64,000 nt of DNA from Anolis sagrei (lineage: Eukaryota > Chordata > Lepidosauria > Squamata > Anolidae): NCBI RefSeq assembly GCF_037176765.1, contig NC_090025.1, positions 92,711,006-92,775,005 of the forward strand. Direction: 5' to 3'. A program made the position numbers and the translations under genes. Under the pieces are notes generated by a model. It ran no database searches, was not told where the DNA came from, and saw only the letters and a program-made list of their open reading frames with translations. Position 1 is the first letter of the stretch. Every line of letters begins with the position of its first letter. This document shows positions 10,891-23,300 of the stretch, piece after piece.

Positions 10891-11445
10891 TCCTTGATTT
10901 CTAACTGAAGGTGGAACTTTGAGACTAGTAACTGAAGCATTCATGGTGGAAAGTGTTTACCAAATGTCCTTCCATATCCTAGCAAACAGTATGTAATTTT
11001 GCATGTTCAGCTGGCACTGTTGATTCATGGCATGAGGATGGCTGGCAAAACCACACGTGGGCTGGACGATGACCCGAACATTATGTCCATCAACACTTCC
11101 ATCTGAGCAATTGGCTTTATGAAAGGCCTCCTTCATTACCAAATGAGATACTGCTGTGTACACTGACTTGGAAAAGCCAAATTATTTTGAAGCGAGGGAC
11201 TGTTTTGATTCTTGATATGCAAACAGCTCCGAGCAAAGGAGGATGGGATGAGTTTCCTATAAAGAAATGAGCAGGCTCTTGAGGCAAGTTTAAAGTGTAT
11301 TCTGCCCCAAAGCCACAAGTGTTGGTTAGGTTGCAGAATTCATTGCAGTTGGCCCCACTCAGCCTTGCGACTTGAGGCAGTTTACAAGGCAAAATTCAAT
11401 GCCACAGAATACAAATACAATTTAAAACATTAACATCAATACAAG
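10891..11445. other. No gene or repeat recognised
   Basis: Mixed-composition sequence. Overlapping minus-strand frames of 60-91 codons at 10957-11392 have no domain I recognise and no splice context. Confidence 0.45.
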
Positions 11446-11712
11446 GAGCCGCCAGTGGCACAGTGGGTTAAACCCCTGTGCCAGCAGGACTGAAGACTGA
11501 CAGGTCGCAGGTTCGAATCCGGTGAGAGGCAGATGAGCTCCCTCTATCAGCTCCAGCTCCTCATGCGAGGACACGAGAGAAGCCTCCCACAAGGATGATA
11601 AAAACATCAATTAATCCGGGCGTCCCCTGGGCAATGTCCTTGCAGACGGCCAATTCTTTCACACCAGAAGCGACTTGCAGTTTCTCAAGTCGCTTCTGAT
11701 ACAACAAAAAAA
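11446..11712 (+). mobile_element. tRNA-derived SINE (family B), second copy of the composite
   Basis: Same head, body and tail as 4745-4998, with A box TGGCACAGTGGGTTAAACCC and B box GGTTCGAATCC. It keeps about ten bases after CAGCAGGACTG that the first copy lacks. Confidence 0.85.
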
Positions 11713-12182
11713 ATCAATACAATCCTAACAACAGGAATAAAAACATAACTCTGTAAATCCTCGGTAAAAACATTGTCCAATTCCATCGTATAGTTGTTCC
11801 GTTTTCCTATGTCCATTACTCAATATTTGCAAATGCTTACTCAAACAGCCATGTCTTGAGTTTTTTCCGAAATGTTAGGAGCGAAGCAGCTGATTTAATC
11901 TCCTTGGGGAGGGCATTCCATAGCCGAGGGGCCGCCACTGAGAAGGCCCTGTCTCTTTTCCCTGCCAACAGTACTTGTGATGAAGGTGGGACCGAGAGCA
12001 GGGCCTCCCCAGATGATCTTAACATCTTTGATGGTTCGTAAAGGGAGATGCGTTCGGACAGGTAAATTGGGCCAGAACCGTTTAGGGCTTTATAGGCCAA
12101 AGCCAGCACTTTGGATTGGGCTTGGTAACAAACCAGTAGCCAGTGGAGCTGGCGCAACAGGAGAGTTGTATGCTTGATTAAA
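11713..12182 (-). mobile_element. L2 LINE 3' segment, antisense, second copy of the composite
   Basis: Nearly identical to 4999-5468, including the non-L2-looking junction ATCAATACAATCCTAACAAC. Identity stops after GATTAAAATG, where the two copies go into different flanks. Confidence 0.85.
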
Positions 12183-12668
12183 ATGTTCCCATTTGCAAAC
12201 TCTAGGTCTTCCAGTGCACCTCTGTGCTCCACTTTAATTGGAATCTGATCACAGAATCATGCTGGGGAACCTAGAGAAAACTCTATGAGAATAATCTCCA
12301 GATCCTCCAGTGTAATTTGTGATCAGATTCTAACAGAAGTTTACCATAGTGTTGGAGAACCTCGATGAGGGGGGCTATCTCAGTTTTGCGAAACAGGTAT
12401 TTTTATTAAAGTTTTTTCACTTTTATAGGGGTCCTTTACCCCTAAAGCAAATGTGGTGAGCTAACAGTTTTCTCAAACTATCTGTTTTCATTTTTATTTA
12501 AATCAGGACTCTAGCCCTAGTAAATAAAAATAACAGAGTAGACTTTGGCAGGGTGGTAGGCAACTTAGATAATGGCTGCCTTGGCCCCAAAGCCTTTGCG
12601 TAATCAAATCCACAAATGCTAAACCTACAAATGTGGAAAGCTCACTGTAATTGCTATTTAATACAATA
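12183..12668. other. No gene; possible diverged DNA-transposon remnant
   Basis: Two similar 'ctccagtgtaatttgtgatcag / ttggaatctgatcacag' stretches in opposite orientation suggest an old inverted-repeat element, but no clean ends are visible. Confidence 0.3.
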
Positions 12669-13228
12669 CTAGCCATCCCATGCCACGCATTGCTGTGGCC
12701 CACATGGGGGTTCTGTGTGGGAGGTTTGGCCCAATTCTATTGTTGGTGGGGTTCGGAATGCTCTGTCATTTTAGGTGAACTATAAATCCCAGCGACTACA
12801 ACTTCCAAATGTCAAGATTCTATTTCCCCCAAACTCCACCAGTGTTCACATTTGTGCATATTGAGTATTCATTTAGAGTTTGGTCCAAATCCATCATTGT
12901 TTGAGTCCACAGTGCTCCCTGGATGTGGGTGAACTACAACTCCAAACCAAAGAACACTGCCCACCAAACCCTTCCAGCTTTTTCTGTTGGACATGGGAGA
13001 ACTGTGTGCCAAGTTTGGTTCAATTCCATCGTTGGTGGGGTTCAGAATCCTCTTTGATTGTAGGTGAACTATAAATACCAGCAACTACAACTCCCAAATG
13101 ACAAAATCAATTTTTTGAGTGAAGGACATACATTGGGTTGTTAGGTGTCTTGTGTCCAAATTTGGTCTCAATTCGTCCAGTGGTTCTGTTAATCCCACAA
13201 ACGAACATTACATTTTTATTTATATAGA
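12669..13228 (-). mobile_element. Non-autonomous Helitron
   Basis: On the minus strand it starts TCTATATAAATAAAAATG and ends with hairpin GCCACAGCAATGCGTGGC, then CTAG, between A and T: a canonical Helitron insertion. Its interior holds the 'tagttcacctaca...ccaccaa' core also found in SPIN-like hAT elements here. No Rep/helicase coding is present. Confidence 0.8.
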
Positions 13229-14252
13229 TGAATGGGTTCCTGAGTTAGTAAGCTCAACAAATATCCCACTTATACAGAAAATAGAAAATAATAAAAATCA
13301 ACTTATAATTGTAGAAACTTATTCTACTGTTCAAATTCACAGTGATCACAAACAATATTATATGAGTTTTTGTACAGTCACTTTGAAATGGTATCAACGC
13401 CATGTCTTCTTATGTTGAGTTGCATATGAATCAGCCATCTACGACCGGTTTTGGCCTTGCACCAGGCCTTCCTCTGGTGGACTAAAATTATTATAAACAG
13501 AAAAATTTACTACAAACATATATATTGATCATCATATATGGAAATACATTTGAAGATACTTGCAAAGTTATAAACTTAGCACTTATTAGGTTCTTGTGGG
13601 TTTTTTCGGGCTATATGGCCATGTTCTAGAGGCATTTCTGTATAATTGGGATATTTGTTGTAATTGCTTTCCCAATATTATCAAATTATTAAGGAAAGCC
13701 ATTATAAATACTTTTAATAGAGAAGCACATGATAAGATCACAAAAGGTCTTGTAGCACCTTCAATGACTAACACACTTTATTTGGCATAAGTTGTCATTC
13801 AACAGATGCAAAAACACTTAAGACCATTTTTGTCCTTCAGTCTAAAATCATTTAAAATGCTCTAGTTATAGCACAAGCTGATTTTGTGTTTAGTTCCTCC
13901 CTCTATATATAGTAATTGTGTTAAAAATAATGATTGCCCCCTTGCTCTAAGTAGAGTTGCTCATATACATGATATATACATAGACAAATCTGAAATACTT
14001 GCATTAATTTGACCTGTGCAGCAAGGTCTGGAGGCATCTATTTACTAGCACTTCAAAATACAAAGGAAAGCCGTGCCTATCAGTAAATTCAATGCTAATA
14101 CGAGACAGGTGGATGAAGCATATTCAGAATCCGCAGATCAATAGCAAGCTCATAATGTGAAAAATCGAGCTTTGCTATTTGTCCTGCCAACGATGCAGCC
14201 AGCAGATACTTCCATTTTTATTATTTGGTGGAGTGTCTTCTTCACATTTGCT
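13229..14252 (-). other. UCMA: Probable UCMA 3' UTR and downstream flank
   Basis: Directly 3' of the UCMA stop codon. Minus-strand AATAAA motifs occur at 14217-14222 (31 bases after the stop) and 13777-13782 (471 bases after the stop). The second gives a more ordinary UTR length. A short antisense Penelope-like fragment sits at 13588-13640, so the transcript probably ends before it. 13229-13587 was not recognised. Confidence 0.5.
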
Positions 14253-14350
14253 CTAGACAATATGCCGATTATACAGATAAGGTGGATCAAGGCCATCGTA
14301 GTGGTATTCGCGCCATTGCTCGATCTGTTCTCGGCTTCTTTCATCCTGCT
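14253..14350 (-). CDS. UCMA: UCMA exon 5 (C terminus and stop)
   Basis: The acceptor TTTTACAG is followed by 98 nt encoding [20 protein letters not shown], then [11 protein letters not shown], and TAG at 14255-14253. The preceding intron is 10.2 kb and packed with transposons, yet the frame and splice sites are intact. Confidence 0.94.
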
Positions 14351-17300
14351 CTGTAAAAGGAAGAGTATCTTAAAGATGTTGTTTCGAAATACAAACATTT
14401 TCACTGCCCCTTTACTGGTGGCATTTAATCCAGTATGGAGGGTATGGGAAAAAAAGCAACACTCATTTCTGAAAGGCTTTGGGTAAAGCCAAGTTTACTA
14501 TAGTAGAGGGATCTATTAAATACCGTATATACTCAAGTATAAGCCAACCCAAGTATAAGCCGAGGCATCTAATTTTACCACAAAAACTGGGAAAATGTAT
14601 TGACTTGAATATAAGCCGAGGGTGGGAAATGCAGCAGCTACTTGGCCACGGTGGTCCACGCTCTTGTTACATCCCGATTGGATTACTGCAACGCACTCTA
14701 CGTGGGGTTGCCTTTGAAGACTGCTCGGAAACCCCAACTGGTCCAGCGAGAAGCAGCCAGATTGCTCACTGGAGCGACATACAGGGAGCACACCACCCCC
14801 CTGTTGTGTCAGCTCCACTGGCTGCCGTTCCAATTCCGAGCACAATTCAAAGTGCTGGTTTTAACCTACAAAACCCTAAACGGTTTCGGCCCAGTGTATC
14901 TATCCGAACGGATCTCCCTCTACGTTCCACCTCGGAACCTAAGATCTTCTGGGGAGGCCCTGTTCTCGACCCCACCTCTATCACAAGTGAGATTGGCGGG
15001 GACGAGGAGCAGGGCCTTCTCGGTGGTGGCCCCCCACCTGTGGAACTCACTCCCCGGGGAGATTAGATCAGCAACGTCCCTTCTTTCATTTAGAAAAAAG
15101 TTGAAAACCTGGATATGGGACCAGGCATTTGGACATTCTGGCAGCTAAAGAAAGACTTGATGACGAGCTGGAACTTGACGAGACGGAATGGATTTACGGA
15201 ACTCCAAACGCTGAGCTCAGGATTAGCCTACTACTGTGTTTATGGTATTGTTTTGTATTGATGATATAATTTTTAATTTGTAATTGTTGAATTGCTTTTA
15301 TATATGTATGTATATGAGACAAGGCATCGAATTGTGCCTTTCTCTGTAAGCCGCCCTGAGTCCCCCCTTGGGGGTGAGAAGGGCGGGGTAAAAGTGCTGG
15401 AAATAAATAAATACTGGTCAATTTCAAAATAAAACTAGATACCAATAAAATTTCATTAATTGAGGTACCAGTAGGTTAAATGTTTTTGAATATTTACATA
15501 AAACTATAATGTAAGACTGTCCAGCTCTGATGAAACCATCATTCTAGCCTCCTACAATGTAAATGTGCTTATCTATCCTTCCAATAATAATAAAGAGAGC
15601 AAAATAATAAATTTAATAACAATAATAAAAAGTAGGCTTGGGTAACAACGGAAAAATTTGTTTCTAAACTCGTTTCGTTTTTTGGGGTCCATCACGTTTC
15701 GTTTTTTTAAAGAATTCTGAAATTTTCCTTTTAAAAATTTCGAAATTTACGAAATTTCGTATAATTACGAATCGATTTGTTAATGGCGGACGCGATTGCG
15801 CTATATGCTAAAAAAACCTCCAAATGGGACAGGGGGAACTTCTGAAGCATCCCTCTCCCTCTGTTGTTGACTGTTGGTGTGATAAAACAAACAACAACTA
15901 TAAAACTTGCACCAGACATGCAAAAATAATTACGAAATAATTTCGAAATAAATACGAAATAATTACGAAATATATTGAAAAAATTGTTTCGAATCTAATT
16001 TACTCCTCACACTATTCCTGCATGGCTCAATATTGGATCGTAAGCTAATTTAAATATGAATTAATAACGAATTACGAAATTAACGAACAAAACAGGCACC
16101 CTCCCTTATGGCCTTTCGCAAGGGCCTGAAGACATGGCTTTTCGAGATGGCATTCAACTGAGTGCTATGTTACTGGAAATGACAACCGGAATGGATTACA
16201 ACTACGAGATTGGTTTATGATTCCACGATAAGACGGAGCGGATTATTTTAGTGTAATTAGATGTTGTGTATTAGTGATATGTTAGTTTTGTTGTTTTGGT
16301 TTCATTGTAAATTGTCTTTTATGTACTGTACACCGCCACGAGTCGCCCTAGGGCTGAGAGCGGCGGTTAATAAATGCAAGAAATAAATAAATAAATAAAT
16401 AAAACCGCCCAAGCCTAATAAAAAGAGTAAAATAATAAATTTAATAAAAATAATAGAGTAAAATAATGTAAATGTATACATGAATAATAATAGAGTAAAT
16501 AATAAATGTAATAAAAATAATAATAGAGTAATAACATAAATATAATAAAAATAATATTAATAACAGAGTAAATTAATAAATAACCTTGGCATACCAAGCC
16601 ACCTTGTCTCTCTCCTGAGGAATCTATATGACCAAGTAGCAACAGTCAGAACTGACCACGGAACAACAGACTGGTTCAAGATTGGGAAAGGCGTACGGCA
16701 AGGCTGCATACTCTCACCCAACCTTTTTAACTTGTATGCAGAACACATCATGCGATGTGCGGAGCTTGGTGAATGCAAAGCTGGGGTGGAAATTGCTGGA
16801 AGAAACATTAACAACCTCAGATATGCAGATGACACCACTCTGATGGCCGAAAGCGAGGAGGAGCTGAGGAGCCTTCTAATCAAGGCGAAAGAAGAAAGCG
16901 CAAAAGCCGGGTTGCAGCTAAACGTCAAAAAAACCCAAGATTATGGCAACAAGAATGACTGACAACTGGAAAATAGAGGGAGAAAATGTGGAGGCCGTGA
17001 CAGACTTTGTATTTCTAGGTGCAAAGATTACTGCAGATGCAGACTGTGGCCAGGAAATCAGAAGACACTTACTTCTTGGGAGGAGAGCAATGTCCAATCT
17101 CGATAAAATAGTAAAGAGTAGAGACATCAGACTGACAACAAAGATCCGCATAGTCAAAGCAATGATATTCCCTGTAGTCACCTACGGATGTGAGAGCTGG
17201 ACCTTAGGGAAGGCTGAGCGAAGGAAGATCGATGCTTTTGAGCTGTGGTGCTGGAGGAAACTGCTGAGAGTGCCTTGGACTGCGAGAAGATCCAACCAGT

Positions 17301-20300
17301 CCATCCTCCAGGAAATAAAGCCCGACTGCTCATTGGAGGGAAGGATACTAGGGACAAAGTTGAAGTACTTTGGCCACATCATGAGGAGACAGCAAAGCTT
17401 AGAGAAGACAATTATGCTGGGGAAAGTGGAAGGCAAAAGGAAGAGGGGCCGACCAAGGGCAAGATGGATGGATGGCATCCTTGAAGTGACTGGACTGACC
17501 TTGAAGGAGCTGGGGGTGGTGACGGCCGACAGGGAGCTCTGGTGTGGGCTGGTCCATGAGGTCACGAAGAGTTGAAGATGACTGAACGAATGAACAACTG
17601 TCCAGCTCTGATGAAACCATTATTCTAGCCTCCTACAATGTAAATGTGCTTATTAGGGCTGGGCAGTTTCGTTCGTTAATTTCATAATTCGTTATTAATT
17701 CGTTATTTTTTTTTATAACGAAGCAATATTGAACCATTCAGGAGCAACTAAAAATCGAAACGAATTTTTCAATTCGTTTCGTAATTGTTTCGAAATCGTT
17801 TCGTTATTATTTCCGTATGTCTGGTGCAAGTTTTATAGTTGTTGTTTGTTTTATCAGTGAAAAAAATATATAATTATCACACCAACAGTCAACAACAGAG
17901 GGAGAGGGAAGCTTCAGAAGTTCCCCCTGTCCCATTTGGAGGTTTTTTTAGCGTATTGCGCGGTTGCGTCCGCCATTAACGAATCGATTCGTAATTGTTT
18001 CGTAATTTCCGAAATTTCGTAAATTTAGAACTTTTTTAAAGAAAAAATTCGGAATTCTTTTAAAAATCGAAACGCAAAAACCCCCTAAAAACGAATCGTG
18101 GTTGCCCAGCCCTAGTGCTTATCTATTCTTCCAATAATAAAGAGAGCAAAATAATAAATTTAATAACAATAATAAAAAGAGTAAAATAATAAATGTAATA
18201 AAAATAATAGAGTGAAATAATGTAAATGTAATAACATGAATAATAATAGAGTAAATAATAAATGTAATAAAAATAATAATAGAGTAATAACATAAATATA
18301 ATAAAAATAATACTAATAACAGAGTAAATTAATAAATAACCTTGGCTCAAGTATAAGCCGAGGGGAGCTTTTTCAGCCTAAAAAGGGGGCTGAAAAACTA
18401 GGCTTATACTCAAGTATATACAGTATGTTCTTCATCCATACAACCTGGCCTTTAAAAGTCTTGAATCACAGGATGAATGAGACACTAGTCGCATACAGTA
18501 TGAGCCCTCTTATCTGTGGACTCTTGATCCATGGTTTCACCTTGCCTCCCATGGATAACTGAAACCACAACTAATTATAAGCCCTGTACTTTGGTATACT
18601 TAGACCAGAACCACACCATAGAATAGTACAGGAGTATATAGAAACATCCGGGGAGGCCCTGCTCTCGATCCCGCCAGCCTCACAAACACGGCTGGTGGGG
18701 ACGAGAGACAGGGCCTTCTCAGTGGTGGCCCCCCGGCTGTGGAACGCCCTTCCAGCAGACGTTAGATCGGCCCCCTCTCTGCTAGCGTTCAGGAGAGGAG
18801 TGAAGACCTGGCTCTTTGAACAGGCGTTTAATTAACCAGTGCAATTAATTGATTGATCATGGAACATGGAATAATGGACTAAGAGATTGGATTACGATTT
18901 TGCTGATGAGACGTGATAGATTAGTTATATGGTTGTATTGATGTTATATTGCTGTATTGATGTACTGTTATATTGTTGTAGTTGCCCTGATTACTGTTTT
19001 AATGCTGATGCTGTCCACTTTGTATACTGACTTGGCTGTAAACCGCTCTGAGTCGCCTACGGGCTGAGATAGAGCGGTATACAAATAAAGTAAATAATAA
19101 TAATAATAATAATCCACAAACTCGTTCAGGGACTGGAATATTATTTTTTGGAGTATATATATGTAAGTGAAACCATGGATATTGAGTCCACAGAGTTCAT
19201 AAATATGAAAGTAAGCCCCACCGAGTCCAGTGAATCAATCAACTCTGTTTCCATTCCTTCCCTCCATCCATTTATTTTTTTCAGGCAACAAGACTAAGTT
19301 TATCTTTTGGTGCATTTCATAGAATCATAGAATCATATAGTTGGAAGAAACCTCATGGGCCATCCAGTCCAACTCACTGTCAAGAAGCAGGAAAATTGCA
19401 TTCAAAGCACCCCCGACAGATGACCATCCAACCTCTGTTTAAAAGCTTCCAAAGAAGGAGCCTCCACCACACTCTGGGGCAGAGAGTTCCACTGCTGAAC
19501 AGCTCTCACAGTCAGGAAATTCTTCCTAATGTTCAGATGGAATTTCCCTTCTTGTAGTTTGAAGCCATTGTTCCGTGTCCTAGTCTCCAGGGCAGCAGTA
19601 AACAAACTTGCTCCCTCCTCCCTGTGACTTCCTCTGACGTATTGGGTTTAGCTCAGACCATAAAATTACATCACTGAGAAGGAAGCTGATGAATCCCTTT
19701 CCAAAATCCATTCTATATCCCATGTGTAATAAAGCATGCCTGTGTCACAAAGGACACCACTGGGGTTTTTCCCCCCATATTTTGCTTCATTCCAGGCACT
19801 CTGAACAGTGTTGGGAGTTCCCAAGAATGAAATTAGACTGCATATGTCATATTACATTCCTGCCAAGTTCTCTGCACATTGTGTATGTGGTAGGATGTGA
19901 TGTGGTTATATTGGTAAAAACGGTATAATTTTCTGGAAGGAAAAAAATTATGTATAGGAAGAAATATGTCCCATTTCCAATTGGAAAGGAAACTTAAGTT
20001 TATACTGATTTTTCTTAGAGCACAACTGTGCTCATAACATATCTCAGTGGCTTTATAACAAGCATGGTATCCTACAAGAATCCCAGGAATAGTTTTCTGA
20101 AAGGACCAGTGCCATCATTTGAGTATCATAGAATAATAGAGTTGGAAGAGACCGCATGGGTCATCCAGTCCAACCCCCTGCCAAGAAGCAGGAATATTGC
20201 ATTCAAAGCACCCCTGACAGATGGTCATCCAGCCTCTGTTTAAAAGCTTCCAAAAAAGAAGCCTCTACCACACTCTGGGGCAGAGAGTTCCACTGCTGAA

Positions 20301-23300
20301 CAGCTCTCACAGTCAAGAAGTTCAGATGGAATCTCCTTTCTTATAGTTTGAAGCCATTGTCCTGCATCCTAGTCTCCAGGGCAGCAGAAAACAGGTTTGC
20401 TCCTTCCTTCCTATGACTTCTTCTCACATTTTTATACATGGCTATCATGTCTCCTCTCAGCCTTCTCTTCTTCAGGTTAAAGTCACGCTACCCCGCTATT
20501 CTGCCTTGGAATATTGTGTCCAGTTCTTGTTACCACAATTGAAGAGCGATATTGACAAGCTGGAATGTGTCCAGAGGAGGGCGACTAAAATGATCAAGGG
20601 TCTGGAGAACAAGCTCTATGAGGAGCGGCTTAAGGAGCTGGGCATGTTTAGCCTGAAGAAGAGAAGGCTGAGAGGACATATGATAGGTAAAGGTAAAGGT
20701 AGTCCCCTGACATTAAGTCCAGTCATGTCTGACTCTGGGGTGTGGTGCTCATCTCCATTTCTAAGCCGAAGAGCCAGCGTTGTCCGTAGACACCTCCAAG
20801 GTCATGTGGCCGGCATGACTGCATGGAGCGCCGTTACCTTCCCGCCGGAGCGGTACCTACTGATCTACTCACATTTGCATGTTTTCGAACTGCTAGGTTG
20901 GCAGAAGCTAGGGCTGACAGCGGAAGCTCACGCCGCTTCCCGGAATCGAACCTGCGACCTTTCAATCAACAAGCTCAGCAACTCAGTGCTTTAAACCACT
21001 GCGCCACCGGGGGCTCCGGACATATGATAGCCATGTATAAATTTGTCAGAGGAAGCTACAGGGAGGAGGGAGCAAGCTTGTTTTCTGCTTCCCTGGAGAC
21101 TAGGACATGGAACAATGGCTTCAAACTACAAGAAAGGAGATTCCATCTGAACATGAGGAAGAACTTCCTGTCTGTGAGAGCTGTTCAGTAGTGGAACTCT
21201 CTGCCCCGGAGTGTGATGGAGGCTCCATCTTTGGAAGCTTTTAAACAGAGGCTGGATGGCCATCTATCGGGGGTGCTTTGAATGCAATTTTCCTGCTTCT
21301 TGACAGGGAGTTGGACTGGATGGCCCATGAGGTCTCTTCCGACTTTATGATTCTATGATTCTAGTTTCATTATAAAAATGTGAGGGTTTTTTTAAGGAAT
21401 TTGAAGCTGCACCGGAGGTACAGCTTCCAAATAACGAAAATGGCTTCCAGTTTTTGCATAGGCTGATACTGTTTCAGGTCTCTCCCTATGCAGAGGATAC
21501 TAGGACCCGAAACCCATGAGCAGCTGTCTTTCAGAATAGAAATGCCCTTATTTGGTAGATGTTTATAGAGTTTGTTATACACTTCCCTCTCTCTTTGTTT
21601 TTCAAAGTTCTATTTAAAATTCAAGACACAGTTGTGTATTTATGAACTGTTCTAGCAAAATCCAAACAATTGGTAACTGTAGACAAGAAGGAACTTTTTG
21701 TGTGAGTTGCAGCAGTATTAGGTGACGCACATTTTTAAGAACAATTGTTCCAAAAACTACAGACTCAGTGTCATGAAACTGAGATGCTTACAGTCGTAGC
21801 CTGAAAAGCAAATCAAAGATTCCTTTCTCAGCATTGTTTTAGTTCAACAAGAGCCCTTCTTTCACCTCAACTCATTTTAGGCTGAAGCAGGGGTCCTCAA
21901 ACTAAGACCCGGGGGCCGGATTCGGCCCTCCATGGTCATTTCCCCGGCCCTCACTCAGGGTCAACATAAGTCTGAAATGACTTGAAAGCACACAACAACA
22001 ACAACAACAACAACAGCCAAAAGCAGGTCCACACTTCCCATTGAAATACTAATAAGCCTTGCCGCTGCTGCTGGGCGGGGGTCTTTCCCAGAAGATGTCA
22101 GTGGGGTGTGCATGCCCAGGTGAGCCGGGGAAAGGGGGAAGAAGGGGGCGGGGGGAGCCAGGGGAGCGAGGGGAGGAAGCCAGGCCGGGAAGGGAGCTTG
22201 CTCGCTCAGTCTCTCTCTCTCGCCTGCCTTCCCTTCTCCTTGCCCCTGCTCGGGCCCCTTTGCAGCCAGGAGCTGAAATAATAACAAAACAATTACAAAA
22301 CAATTACAAAATAGCTTTAAAAATTCGTTTTTTAAAAAAATTGCTCCAGACTGATTCGTTATCGTTTTGTAATTTAAAAATTAACGATTTTTTTAAAGAA
22401 TTACGAATTAACGAAACGAATTGCCCAGCCCTACAAATAAGTTTAAAATGGTTCATTTTAATTATTGTATTGTTTTAAAGTGTTTTTTGGACTACAAATA
22501 ATATATGCAGTGTGTGCTATCCATAGAGGATCATAGAATCAAAGAGTTGGAAGAGACTTCATGGGCCATCCAGTCCAACCCCCTGCCAAGAAGCAGGAAT
22601 ATTGCATTCAAATCACCCCTGACAGATGGCCATCCAGCCTCTGTTTAAAAGCTTCCAAAGAAGGAGCCTCCATCACACTCCGGGGCAGAGAGTTCCATTG
22701 CTAAACGGCTCTCACAGTCAGGAAGTTCTTCCTCATGTTCAGATGGAATCTTCTTTCTTGTAGTTTGAAGCCATTGTTCCGCGTCCTAGTCTCCAAGGAA
22801 GCAGAAAACAAGCTTGCTCCCTCCTCCCTATGACTCCCTCTCATGTATTTATACATGGCTATCATGTCTCCTCTCAGCCCTCTCTTCTTCAGGCTAAACA
22901 TGCCTAGCTCTTTAAGCCACTCCTCGTAGGGCTTGTTCTCCAGACCTTTGATCATTTTAGCCACCCTTCTCTGGATACATTCCAGCTTGTCAATATCTCT
23001 CTTCAATTTTGGTGCCCAGAATTGGACACAATATTCCAGATGTGGTCTAACCAAGGCAGAAGAGAGGGGTAGCATGTCTTACCTGGATCTAGACACAATG
23101 CTCCTATTGATGCAGGCCAAAATCCCATTGGCTTTTTTTGTCAATGCTCAGTTGAAGACCACCCATAGGAACGCCGTTTACTCCATGTCACTGAAGCTAT
23201 TCCACACAGTCACATTTGACAGATCCAGTCCCACATGTTTTTCTCACATTTCCACACGGATGATGAACTCAGAAGATGGCACTGCCAGGCAATCAAATGC

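Larger units (their letters stand above)
15516..16590 (+). repeat. Left arm of ~281-bp direct duplication around BovB
   Basis: Begins ACTGTCCAGCTCTGATGAAA and ends AAATAACCTTGGC. After removal of the hAT MITE and its duplicated target (15633-16425) it is 282 bp and matches the right arm at 17597-18346. Confidence 0.85.
14521..18424 (+). mobile_element. TIR DNA transposon (MITE-like) expanded by nested insertions
   Basis: The left end CCGTATATACTCAAGTATAA and right end TTATACTCAAGTATATACAG are inverted repeats flanked by TA. The interior is an A/T-rich degenerate tandem array of AATAATAGAGTAAA-like units. Inserted in it are an L2, two hAT MITEs, a second L2 piece and a BovB. A single, uninterrupted copy lies at 61737-62345 in the other orientation and shows what the element looked like before. 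Confidence 0.75.

Noticed and set aside
10957-11392. Overlapping minus-strand frames of 60-91 codons, considered as a small host exon.
   Set aside because: No family resemblance. Two of them overlap in different frames, as expected by chance.
1-14252. Searched for MCM10 exons, the expected left neighbour of UCMA.
   Set aside because: No recognisable MCM10 coding segment; the neighbour must lie outside the window if synteny continues.
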